From Bacteroidales bacterium UBA5281 (GTDB taxonomy: Bacteria > Bacteroidota > Bacteroidia > Bacteroidales > Lentimicrobiaceae), in contig DHSR01000039.1 in NCBI GenBank assembly GCA_002410555.1, positions 1 through 5,624 of the forward strand: a stretch of 5,624 nt of DNA, in the 5' to 3' direction. The position numbers were made by a program, and so were the translations under genes. This document shows, one piece after another, positions 1 through 5,624 of the stretch (the first letter of the stretch is position 1; every line of letters starts with the position of its first letter). A model generated the notes under the pieces. It was not told the origin of the DNA, ran no database searches, and worked only from the letters and a program-made list of their open reading frames with translations.

Positions 1-91
1 GAGGGGTAAGGAGTTCTGAGTTTTTACAAACTGCCTCCATCAGGATTTTGATCTCATCTGGTGACAGGTGTTTCCAATACCTGCCAAACAT
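1..91 (-). CDS. Possible 5' end of an unrecognised gene, cut by the left edge
   Basis: A minus-strand reading frame opens with ATG at 91-89 and stays open to the window edge, giving about 30 residues that begin MFGRYWKHLSPDEIK and continue as an amphipathic, helix-like stretch. An alternative in-frame ATG lies at 121-119, only 7 bp from the msrB start, so the inner start is preferred. The composition (charged and hydrophobic residues alternating, SPDE helix cap) looks like a genuine soluble protein, but I do not recognise the family. The opposite strand is also open here, in the msrB frame, so coding potential is not proven. If real, the gene is divergent from msrB and the two start codons lie about 37 bp apart. 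Confidence 0.35.
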   Translation of the reverse strand, partial: MFGRYWKHLSPDEIKILMEAVCKNSELLTP

Positions 92-128
92 AAGTGGCTT
101 GAAAATTGTTAATAATGACATAAATTCA

Positions 129-653
129 ATGATGAAAAAAATGAGATTATTTCCCTTAAACATGCTCGTAGTGTTGTTATTATCGTTTCCGATGATAATA
201 TCCTGCCGGGCTCAAAATTCTAAAAACGATACCATGACTTCGAACGAAAATAAATTAACCGAAAAGATTTTTAAAACTGATGAAGAGTGGCGCAATGAAC
301 TAACAGAGGAGCAATACAGGATATTACGAGAAAAAGGTACTGAACGGCCGGGTACCGGACTGTATGATCAGTTTTTTGTAAAAGGAACCTATTATTGTGC
401 CGGTTGTGGCCTGGAATTGTTCCGGAGTGGAAGCAAGTTTGATGCAGGATGTGGATGGCCAAGCTTTTATGAGCCTTCGAAGAAGGAAAATATAGATGAA
501 CACAAGGATAGAAGCTTTGGGATGATTCGTACTGAAGTAGTTTGTTCACGCTGCGGCGGTCATCTCGGGCACGTATTCAATGATGGCCCTCCACCAACCG
601 GTTTGCGCTATTGTATCAATTCAGAATCAATGACATTCAAGGCTGATGAGTAA
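129..653 (+). CDS. msrB: Peptide-methionine (R)-S-oxide reductase MsrB, predicted lipoprotein
   Basis: This enzyme reduces methionine-R-sulfoxide in oxidised proteins back to methionine. With the start at 129 it has 174 residues. Residues 1-25 form a lipoprotein signal peptide: a lysine-containing start, a hydrophobic core (MLVVLLLSFPMIIS) and a lipobox I-I-S followed by Cys26, so the protein should be lipid-anchored in the envelope. A linker of about 20 residues precedes the SelR/MsrB domain (about 47-174). All hallmarks of the domain are present: zinc-binding pairs CAGC (90-93) and CSRC (139-142), the GCGWPSF motif with Cys108 as likely resolving cysteine, HLGHVF (145-150), and the catalytic Cys162 in RYCINS. 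The frame stays open upstream to base 1, but those residues are not signal-like and would bury the signal peptide, so 129 (or the adjacent ATG at 132, less likely 141) is chosen. No Shine-Dalgarno sequence is visible. The acidic +2 to +6 signal linked to surface lipoproteins is absent after Cys26, so a periplasm-facing location is inferred. No msrA or dedicated electron donor is adjacent. Confidence 0.95.
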   Translation: MMKKMRLFPLNMLVVLLLSFPMIISCRAQNSKNDTMTSNENKLTEKIFKTDEEWRNELTEEQYRILREKGTERPGTGLYDQFFVKGTYYCAGCGLELFRSGSKFDAGCGWPSFYEPSKKENIDEHKDRSFGMIRTEVVCSRCGGHLGHVFNDGPPPTGLRYCINSESMTFKADE

Positions 654-674
654 CAACACACTAATCAGTAAAAG

Positions 675-693
675 AAAAACCGATCCGGTTTTT
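675..693. terminator. Probable bidirectional intrinsic terminator
   Basis: A perfect inverted repeat, AAAAACCG, then the loop ATC, then CGGTTTTT, forms an 8-bp stem whose outer five pairs are A-T. Read on either strand, the 3' arm ends in five T residues. It starts 21 bp after the msrB stop codon and lies about 113 bp beyond the stop of the minus-strand serine hydrolase gene, in the gap between converging transcripts. This is the layout expected of a shared terminator. It is well placed for msrB; use by the minus-strand operon is less certain because of the distance. The remainder of the gap (694-806) shows nothing else convincing. Confidence 0.65.
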
Positions 694-806
694 GATTGTA
701 AATCAGTCTTCTCTTGTTAGGGTTCAGTATTTTGATTACGCCCCGCAGAATTATATGGCGGATTCATCGCATTACACCTTGACTCTTTTTCGCTCCTGGA
801 TAGGTA

Positions 807-2348
807 TTATTTATTTTTAATGAAGTTCAGTTCAGTAAAATCAAAGTCAGGATTGGGAACATCGATCAGCAATTGGTGCACTTTGCTATCCATATCCAGA
901 ACAAACGCGGCTTTACCTTCCGGTAATGAAGGAACATCAGGGAATTTTATTAAGAAGGTATTGTACTGCCAGTGCATAAGTGGACTGTGAAACATGGGAG
1001 TGGGTACAAACCGGAGACTTAACTCCTTATTGTTTAATTCCACCACAACATCTCCATAAATTTCGCTGGTATAGGTACCGGCATAAGCTTCAAGCGGCAG
1101 GGTAGGGGAGGTACCTTTGATGCGTTTTGACTTCTCCTCTTCACGTGACTGCTTTTCGGCAGCCTCATTGCGGGTAATTAACTCATAAAAATCATTACTC
1201 CAGTCGGTTGTATCCTGCGAAAGAAATACATCAAGGATTTTAAATGAGAGGGGATAATAGAGTGACGAATTTTTATTGGTAAGTATCACAAAACCCAGGT
1301 TTTCTTCTGGAACAAAAGCAGAAAAAGAGATCATACCATCGTAACCTCCTGAGTGTGAAATAACCTTACGGCCATGATAATCCATGAGCGACCAACCAAG
1401 TCCGTAAGTTTTAAAATGCGTGGATGGCCAAAATTTCTTTGAAAATGCAGATACATTCATCACGGTCTGGGAATGCTGCATTTCGCGCATGGTAGATGCT
1501 TTTACCAGGGTGCTATCACTAATTTTGCCATGGTGCAACTGAAATTTTAGCCATTTCAGCATATCGGCCGATGAACTGATTAATGCTCCGGCAGGAGCGA
1601 TGTTATCCCAATTCAGATATTTGATTTGGATGATATTATCTCCAACATCATTATGAGGCATAGCAACATTGGTTACCCCTTTAAGTTGCGTAGTGCTCGT
1701 TAGTGTATTTGCCATTCCAAGCGGATCCAGTATCCGGTGTTGTACAAAATCTTCCCAGGGCTGCCCGCTAACAACTTTAATTATTTCACCCGCGGCAAGA
1801 TACATGATATTTGAATAGCCATAGTTTGAGCGAAAACCATATACAGGTTTTAGAAAAGCTGCACGTTCAATTATTTCCTGACGTGAATGTGTACTCCCAT
1901 ACCAAATAAGATCTCCGCTGAATGTGGCCAGACCACTGCGATGAGTAAGCAGGTCACGAATGGTCATGTTTGCGGTTACATAGGGATCGTATAAACGGAA
2001 CCAGGGCAGGTAATCGATAACTTTATCGTCCCATCTAAGCTTTCCTTCATCCGAAAGTATGCCTAAAGCAGTAGCAGTAAAAGCTTTTGTATTGGATGCA
2101 ACCGCAAATAAGGTGTTTCCGTCTACTGCCTTTCCTGTACCGATCTCCCGCTCCCCAAATCCTTCGAGAAGCACTATGGAGTCATTGTGAATAATTCCGA
2201 CAGATAACGCAGGTACATTCCACTTAACCCGGGCGTCATTCAGATATTTTTTGAGGGAATCAACTCTTGTATCTTGTTGTGCACCGGCAGAAAAGCTGTG
2301 TATGATAAAGATCAGAGAAATTCCAAAAAAATGAATGGCTTTTTTCAT
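807..2348 (-). CDS. Secreted serine hydrolase, class C beta-lactamase/PBP fold, with C-terminal DUF3471-like domain
   Basis: This is a 513-residue exported protein. Residues 1-23 form a type I signal peptide (MKK, hydrophobic core, cleavage probably after SAGA before QQ) without a lipobox. The beta-lactamase-fold domain (about 28-385) carries the three active-site motifs of the class C/CubicO group: SNTK with nucleophile Ser85 and Lys88, the Tyr178-Ser-Asn motif in GYSN, and HSGG (332-335) in the KTG position. Also typical are the LLTHRSGL box (133-140) and DPLGM (208-212). A charged, probably helical linker (about 394-411) leads to a C-terminal beta-rich domain (about 417-510) that begins LEAYAGTY, as in DUF3471 domains. 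Family members include D-amino-acid peptidases, esterases and penicillin-binding-protein-like enzymes, so the substrate cannot be read from the sequence, and antibiotic resistance should not be assumed. It is the last gene of the minus-strand cluster, with its ATG only 6 bp after the stop of the sugar-kinase gene, so cotranscription is very likely. Confidence 0.92.
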   Translation of the reverse strand: MKKAIHFFGISLIFIIHSFSAGAQQDTRVDSLKKYLNDARVKWNVPALSVGIIHNDSIVLLEGFGEREIGTGKAVDGNTLFAVASNTKAFTATALGILSDEGKLRWDDKVIDYLPWFRLYDPYVTANMTIRDLLTHRSGLATFSGDLIWYGSTHSRQEIIERAAFLKPVYGFRSNYGYSNIMYLAAGEIIKVVSGQPWEDFVQHRILDPLGMANTLTSTTQLKGVTNVAMPHNDVGDNIIQIKYLNWDNIAPAGALISSSADMLKWLKFQLHHGKISDSTLVKASTMREMQHSQTVMNVSAFSKKFWPSTHFKTYGLGWSLMDYHGRKVISHSGGYDGMISFSAFVPEENLGFVILTNKNSSLYYPLSFKILDVFLSQDTTDWSNDFYELITRNEAAEKQSREEEKSKRIKGTSPTLPLEAYAGTYTSEIYGDVVVELNNKELSLRFVPTPMFHSPLMHWQYNTFLIKFPDVPSLPEGKAAFVLDMDSKVHQLLIDVPNPDFDFTELNFIKNK

Positions 2349-2354
2349 TTGAAA

Positions 2355-3191
2355 TTAATTTTTATGATAATCAATAAGGCCTTGTATAGGAGAAACATAT
2401 ATTTTTCCTGGCTGCAAACCCGCTTTTATTGTCGAAGCTTTTAATACTTCGCTGAAATGGTAAGCAATAGAACCCAGAAAATGAACCTGGCTGCCTTTGG
2501 CTTGCTTAAATTTAAGTACATATTTTGAGAAGAATTCGTCAAATGACTTACTTACCATTTCATGGACATAAGGGTGGCCGATATTTTTCAGAAAAAATGG
2601 GCCAAAAGAGGCCAAAAACCGGTTTGGTCGGGGATGGTTGTATATTTTATCCAGAAAATCTTCAAGCAACGGGTTGAATTCTTCATGGAAGAGTTGTTTA
2701 AGATCAGCAGGCAGGCCATTCTGGAAATAATCTCTGATAAATATTTTACCCATGTATGCGCCACTTCCTTCATCTCCCAAAACAAAACCAAGGGAATTCA
2801 TCTGTTCTTTAATTTCCTTTCCATCGTAATAACAGGCATTTGAACCCGTACCAAGTATGCAGGCAATTCCTGGCTCATGACCGCAGAGTGCCCTCGCCGC
2901 CCCCAAAAGATCATGATGGATTTCAATGTTTGCATTTTTAAAAAATGCCTGAAGCACTGAATCAATCAAATTGCACTTTTGTTCAGTAGAACATCCGGCT
3001 CCATAAAAATGGATGTCTTTAATGGTTTCCGAATTCAAGTTTGGATAAAGTTCACGCTCAAGAACTTCACGGATGGCTTTATTATTCATCTGATAAGGAT
3101 TGATTCCCAATGTCTGAATCAATCGTTTCCCATTGGCATCAACTATGCACCAATGAGTTTTTGTTGAACCGCTGTCTGCGATAAGCATCAT
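2355..3191 (-). CDS. BadF/BadG/BcrA/BcrD-family ATPase, probable N-acetylglucosamine kinase
   Basis: This is a 278-residue cytosolic sugar kinase of the ASKHA (actin/hexokinase) fold, the usual length for bacterial relatives of mammalian NAGK. The N-terminal phosphate-1 loop is DSGSTKT (6-12). Asp94 in HHDLLGAARAL is the candidate catalytic base. The phosphate-2 motif is LGTGSNACYY (113-122), followed by LGDEGSGAYMG (138-148), and the adenosine motif is FLGSIAYHF (238-246). It probably transfers phosphate from ATP to the 6-hydroxyl of N-acetylglucosamine. Related enzymes (for example MurK of Clostridium) also accept N-acetylmuramic acid, so the exact substrate is open. The double ATG at 3191-3186 leaves a one-residue ambiguity; relatives usually begin M-I-L-I-A-D, which favours the outer ATG. 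It sits 19 bp after the DgkA-like gene and 6 bp before the serine hydrolase gene, so it is the middle gene of a likely operon. No murQ, nagA or nagB is present in the window. Confidence 0.88.
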   Translation of the reverse strand: MMLIADSGSTKTHWCIVDANGKRLIQTLGINPYQMNNKAIREVLERELYPNLNSETIKDIHFYGAGCSTEQKCNLIDSVLQAFFKNANIEIHHDLLGAARALCGHEPGIACILGTGSNACYYDGKEIKEQMNSLGFVLGDEGSGAYMGKIFIRDYFQNGLPADLKQLFHEEFNPLLEDFLDKIYNHPRPNRFLASFGPFFLKNIGHPYVHEMVSKSFDEFFSKYVLKFKQAKGSQVHFLGSIAYHFSEVLKASTIKAGLQPGKIYVSPIQGLIDYHKN

Positions 3192-3210
3192 ATCTGGTTT
3201 TTGGAGGTGG

Positions 3211-3585
3211 TTAAAAAGTAAATATCTTTGGAAGAAAAATTAATAGTCCGGCCATAAAAGCCACAATGGCTACCCATAATACCGCACCGGCCGATATGTC
3301 CTTTATTATCCTGATTCGTTCGTTTTTGCCGGGTTGTATTAAATCGCATAGTTTTTCAATTGAGGTATTTATTAATTCCATGGCGATCACCAGTGCAAAA
3401 AGAATTAAAACTATCATCCATTCAATGATTGAAATGGAAAGAACAAAACTGAATATTATAACGCATCCCATGGCAATTGAGTGAAAACGTAAATTACGTT
3501 CACTTTTAAAAGCAATGCCTATTCCGTTAAATGCTGGTTTAAATGCATTAAATAATTTATTTAAAGATGAATTGCTAAAATTCAT
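3211..3585 (-). CDS. Diacylglycerol kinase family membrane protein (DgkA/undecaprenol kinase type)
   Basis: This is a small integral membrane lipid kinase of 124 residues, the normal size for the prokaryotic DgkA family (about 120). The N-terminal amphipathic part contains AFNGIGIAFKSERNLRFH (18-35). Three hydrophobic segments follow at about 36-54, 56-72 and 98-118. The conserved active-site region is intact: Glu70, Asn73, Glu77 and Asp81 in MELINTSIEKLCD, and Lys95-Asp96 in KDISAGAVL, aligning with the key Glu/Asn/Glu/Asp/Lys-Asp positions of the E. coli enzyme. The family phosphorylates either diacylglycerol or undecaprenol. Many homologues outside Proteobacteria prefer undecaprenol and so feed the cell-wall lipid carrier pool, but the sequence alone does not settle this, so no symbol is given. 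It is the first gene of the minus-strand cluster. The ATG at 3585-3583 lies about 15 bp downstream of a consensus promoter and has no Shine-Dalgarno sequence. Confidence 0.92.
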   Translation of the reverse strand: MNFSNSSLNKLFNAFKPAFNGIGIAFKSERNLRFHSIAMGCVIIFSFVLSISIIEWMIVLILFALVIAMELINTSIEKLCDLIQPGKNERIRIIKDISAGAVLWVAIVAFMAGLLIFLPKIFTF

Positions 3586-3599
3586 TTTAAAATTTTTTA

Positions 3600-3629
3600 C
3601 AAAGATATCTAATAAAGCTTATAATACAA
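3600..3629 (-). promoter_or_regulatory. Consensus Bacteroidota promoter for the dgkA-like operon
   Basis: Read on the minus strand, TTG (3629-3627) is followed by exactly 19 bases and then TATCTTTG (3607-3600). This matches the Bacteroidota housekeeping sigma (SigABfr) pattern TTG-N19-TAnnTTTG at every defined position. Transcription should start a few bases downstream, at about 3593-3596, leaving a leader of only about 8-11 nt before the ATG at 3585. It probably drives all three minus-strand genes. The start-site estimate is an inference from element spacing. Confidence 0.75.
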
Positions 3630-3825
3630 AAAGAACCCTCAATATTAAGTGCTAAGCCTGTTGGTATAATCAGTTGATTTAGTTATAGTTAATCGATACA
3701 AAATATTTAAAGGGAAATTTGATTTAAAATTTCAAAAGGGAAGTTAGTTTGGTGGTTTCTGAATTTTAAAGATAATATCAGGCTGCGTTGGGGTGTATTT
3801 ATTAGGAATCAAGTCCGCAATAAGT

Positions 3826-3833
3826 TACCTTTG
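3826..3833 (+). promoter_or_regulatory. Likely -7 element of the fhs promoter
   Basis: TACCTTTG is an exact match to the Bacteroidota -7 consensus TAnnTTTG, facing fhs and 56 bp before its ATG. The -33 element is poor: no TTG lies at 19-21 bases, only TTA at 3802-3804 (21-base spacing). Transcription from here would start near 3837-3840 and give a leader of about 50 nt that includes the hairpin at 3855-3873. Confidence 0.5.
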
Positions 3834-3846
3834 TGTTATTGCCACG

Positions 3847-3903
3847 ATGAAACCAGCAACTGAAGAAGTTGCTTTAATATCTAACTGTTATGATAAAGAC
3901 TGA
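3847..3903 (+). CDS. Possible 18-codon leader ORF overlapping the fhs start
   Basis: ATG at 3847 opens an 18-codon frame (MKPATEEVALISNCYDKD) that ends at TGA 3901-3903, overlapping the first 14 bases of fhs in a different frame. It lies wholly downstream of the putative fhs promoter and contains the hairpin at 3855-3873. It shows no peptide-attenuator residue run and no Shine-Dalgarno sequence. A frame this short can easily arise by chance, so translation is only a possibility. Confidence 0.15.
   Translation: MKPATEEVALISNCYDKD
3855..3873 (+). promoter_or_regulatory. Hairpin in the fhs 5' leader
   Basis: AGCAAC and GTTGCT form a perfect 6-bp stem (three G-C pairs) around the 7-base loop TGAAGAA. 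The stem ends 16 nt before the fhs ATG, close to where an initiating ribosome would sit, so it could modulate initiation. It does not resemble a complete known riboswitch: the leader is too short for a THF riboswitch and lacks further paired elements. Function is inferred from position only. Confidence 0.35.
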
Positions 3904-5569
3904 TTTACAGATTGCACAGGAGGCTAAAATACGACCGATTACTGAAATAGGCCGGAAGCTTGGAATTGATGCAGATGATCTTGAACTGTATGGAAAGTAT
4001 AAAGCCAAACTACCGTTACATCTTATTGATCATGAAAAAATTAAAAGCAACCCGGGCACGCTGATCCTTGTTTCAGCCATATCGCCAACACCAGCCGGAG
4101 AAGGAAAAACTACGGTTTCCATAGGTTTGTGCGAAGGTCTCAACCGGATAGGGAAAGCCACTACTGTGGTGCTCCGGGAGCCTAGTCTGGGGCCGGTGTT
4201 CGGGATTAAGGGTGGTGCTACCGGCGGTGGTTATTCACAGGTTATTCCAATGGAAGATATCAATTTCCATTTTACTGGTGATTTTTCGGCCATTGAAAAA
4301 GCAAATAATCTGCTGGCTGCACTTATAGATAATAATATTCAGAGCAATACGCGGTCATTAAATATAGATCCAAGAACAGTGCACTGGAAAAGAGCTATGG
4401 ATATGAATGACCGTTCGTTGCGCCAGATCATTGTTGGTTTGGGCGGAACCAGTTCAGGCATACCCCGCGAAACAGGCTTTAATATTACAGCTGCTTCCGA
4501 AATCATGGCCATTTTATGTCTAGCTGAAGATTTTCATGATCTGAAAGAGCGGGTCGGAAATATTTTTGTCGGCTTTACTTTTGATAAGAAACCCATATAC
4601 GCACGCGATCTGAAAGCACAGGGTGCCATGGCTGCATTATTAAAAGATGCAGTTAAGCCCAATCTGGTGCAAACCATGGAGGGCAATCCTGCCATCATAC
4701 ACGGCGGCCCTTTTGCAAACATTGCCCAGGGTACAAATTCTGTTCTGGCAACTAAAATGGGAATGTCGTTATCGGAATATGTGGTCACTGAAGCAGGCTT
4801 TGGATTTGACCTGGGCGCGGAGAAATTTCTTGACATCAAATGTGTTTCTGCAGGCATTGAACCACAGGCAGCGGTGTTGGTTGCCACAGTAAGGGCACTA
4901 AAATATCATGGTGAAGTAGCCGTTAAAGACCTGAAGGAGCCGAATCCTGAGGCAGTAAAAGAAGGCCTGCCAAATCTGGAGAAGCATATAGAAAACATGC
5001 TTAAATTTAATGTCTGTCCGGTGGTGGCTATAAATAAATTTGCCACCGATACCGAGGATGAGCTTAACATCATACTCCACAGGTGTAAGGAGCTTGGAAT
5101 TAAAGCCGCTGTAGCTGATGTTTGGGGTAAAGGGGGAGCAGGCACTGAGGATCTGGCAAGAATTGTGGCTCAGGTTGCCGGGGAGTGTGTATCTAAATTT
5201 GCACCCATGTATGAATGGTCGTGGCCTATTGAAAAGAAAATTGAAACTGTAGCCAGAAAAATTTACGGAGCGAGTGCCATTGACTATACCCCACAAGCCA
5301 AAAAAGATTTAAAAACAATAGAAACTTTAGGTTTGAGTGGGTTGCCTGTTTGCATTGCCAAAACCCAGGAGTCACTTTCCGATAACCCAAAGCTGCTGGG
5401 GCGGCCTAAAAATTTTATTGTTACTGTGCGTAGAATTGAAATTGCGACCGGTGCAGGTTTTGTAATACCCATTACCGGAAATATTATGCGCATGCCTGGT
5501 CTGCCGCAAATACCCTCTGCTGAACTCATAGATATTGACGATAATGGCGTAATTACAGGTTTTTCGTGA
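3890..5569 (+). CDS. fhs: Formate-tetrahydrofolate ligase (10-formyl-THF synthetase)
   Basis: This cytosolic enzyme of one-carbon metabolism uses ATP to join formate to tetrahydrofolate, giving 10-formyl-THF for purine and formyl-methionine synthesis, or feeding the reductive folate branch. The 559 residues match the usual family length. Signature elements are all present in order: the P-loop TPAGEGKTT (67-75), EPSLGPVFGIKGGATGGG (97-114) followed by YSQVIPMEDINFHFTGD (115-131), then GNPAIIHGGPFANIAQGTNS, EAGFGFDLGAEKFLDIKC, KTQESLSDNP, and near the C-terminus GAGFVIPITGNIMRMPGLP. No frameshift or missing block is evident. ATG 3890 is the first in-frame start, since an in-frame TAA lies at 3875-3877. 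It is transcribed alone here, divergent from the dgkA-like operon. No folD or other folate gene is adjacent. Bases 5570-5624 downstream show no convincing terminator or gene. Confidence 0.97.
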   Translation: MIKTDLQIAQEAKIRPITEIGRKLGIDADDLELYGKYKAKLPLHLIDHEKIKSNPGTLILVSAISPTPAGEGKTTVSIGLCEGLNRIGKATTVVLREPSLGPVFGIKGGATGGGYSQVIPMEDINFHFTGDFSAIEKANNLLAALIDNNIQSNTRSLNIDPRTVHWKRAMDMNDRSLRQIIVGLGGTSSGIPRETGFNITAASEIMAILCLAEDFHDLKERVGNIFVGFTFDKKPIYARDLKAQGAMAALLKDAVKPNLVQTMEGNPAIIHGGPFANIAQGTNSVLATKMGMSLSEYVVTEAGFGFDLGAEKFLDIKCVSAGIEPQAAVLVATVRALKYHGEVAVKDLKEPNPEAVKEGLPNLEKHIENMLKFNVCPVVAINKFATDTEDELNIILHRCKELGIKAAVADVWGKGGAGTEDLARIVAQVAGECVSKFAPMYEWSWPIEKKIETVARKIYGASAIDYTPQAKKDLKTIETLGLSGLPVCIAKTQESLSDNPKLLGRPKNFIVTVRRIEIATGAGFVIPITGNIMRMPGLPQIPSAELIDIDDNGVITGFS

Positions 5570-5624
5570 TTGTTTGTGTACGCTAAGAAGTACAAAGATG
5601 ACAATATGTATTTAACAAATAACA

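Larger units (their letters stand above)
3586..3889. other. 304-bp divergent intergenic region between the dgkA-like operon and fhs
   Basis: This AT-rich stretch separates two divergent transcription units. It contains the minus-strand promoter (3600-3629), the likely fhs promoter (3826-3833) and a leader hairpin (3855-3873). A further inverted repeat, GAAATTT/AAATTTC with a 6-base spacer, lies at 3714-3733; it is all A/T apart from the end G-C pair and may be chance or an operator-like site. I see no substantial ORF, RNA gene or mobile element remnant in 3630-3825. Confidence 0.6.

Noticed and set aside
99..128. TTG at 99-101 followed, 19 bases later, by TAAATTCA (121-128), as a possible msrB promoter.
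   Set aside because: The -7 element misses the last two consensus bases (TTCA instead of TTTG) and abuts the chosen ATG, which would force an internal start at 141. Too weak to annotate.
48..128. N-terminal extension of MsrB from an upstream ATG at 48.
   Set aside because: The 27 extra residues are not signal-like and would place the clear lipoprotein signal peptide internally.
807..2348. Reading the serine hydrolase as a true AmpC-type antibiotic-resistance beta-lactamase.
   Set aside because: The motifs (SNTK, YSN, HSGG) and the C-terminal DUF3471-like domain fit the broad CubicO/serine hydrolase group; the third motif is HSGG rather than the KTG of AmpC, and no ampR-like regulator is adjacent.
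3714..3733. Inverted repeat GAAATTT-N6-AAATTTC as a terminator or operator.
   Set aside because: The stem is almost all A/T with no gene ending nearby, and such repeats are expected by chance in this AT-rich gap.
5571..5600. TTTGTGTAC ... GTACAAA downstream of fhs as a terminator hairpin.
   Set aside because: It pairs only with a 2-base bulge, has a 4-bp core and no T-tract, and the window ends soon after.
4534..5604. Long open frames on the strand opposite fhs.
   Set aside because: They overlap an intact, fully recognised fhs gene and their translations show no family motifs; they are shadows of its codon pattern.

Overview
The window looks like a piece of Bacteroidota (Cytophaga–Flavobacterium–Bacteroides) chromosome. 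The DNA is AT-rich and the genes lack Shine-Dalgarno sequences. Two intergenic sites match the phylum-specific -7 promoter element TAnnTTTG, one of them with a TTG exactly 19 bases upstream. The protein families (lipoprotein MsrB, DUF3471-type secreted serine hydrolase, BadF/BadG-type sugar kinase, small DgkA-like kinase, Fhs) are all common in that phylum. I see no tRNA, rRNA, CRISPR array, transposase or integration site.

Layout from left to right. Bases 1-91 may hold the start of a minus-strand gene that runs off the left edge; it is not recognised. Divergent from it, msrB (129-653, +) encodes a methionine-R-sulfoxide reductase with a lipoprotein signal. A perfect 8-bp hairpin at 675-693 sits between msrB and the converging minus-strand genes and probably ends transcription from both sides. 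Next is a tight minus-strand cluster, transcribed right to left: a DgkA-family lipid kinase (3585-3211), 19 bp, a BadF/BadG-type N-acetylglucosamine kinase (3191-2355), 6 bp, and a secreted beta-lactamase-fold serine hydrolase (2348-807). A consensus promoter at 3600-3629 lies just before the first gene, so the three are probably one operon. The 304-bp gap at 3586-3889 carries this promoter and, facing the other way, a probable promoter and a structured leader for fhs (3890-5569, +), a complete formate-tetrahydrofolate ligase. The last 55 bases hold no recognisable feature.

How the genes may work together. The minus-strand operon pairs a membrane lipid (possibly undecaprenol) kinase, an amino-sugar kinase and an exported penicillin-binding-protein-like hydrolase. 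This is compatible with cell-envelope or peptidoglycan turnover, but the link is an inference from gene order only. MsrB (envelope protein repair) and Fhs (cytosolic one-carbon metabolism) look like independent housekeeping units. Nothing here is a clear new system. The points most worth a second look are the three-gene operon, its very short leader, and the hairpin plus overlapping small reading frame in front of fhs.
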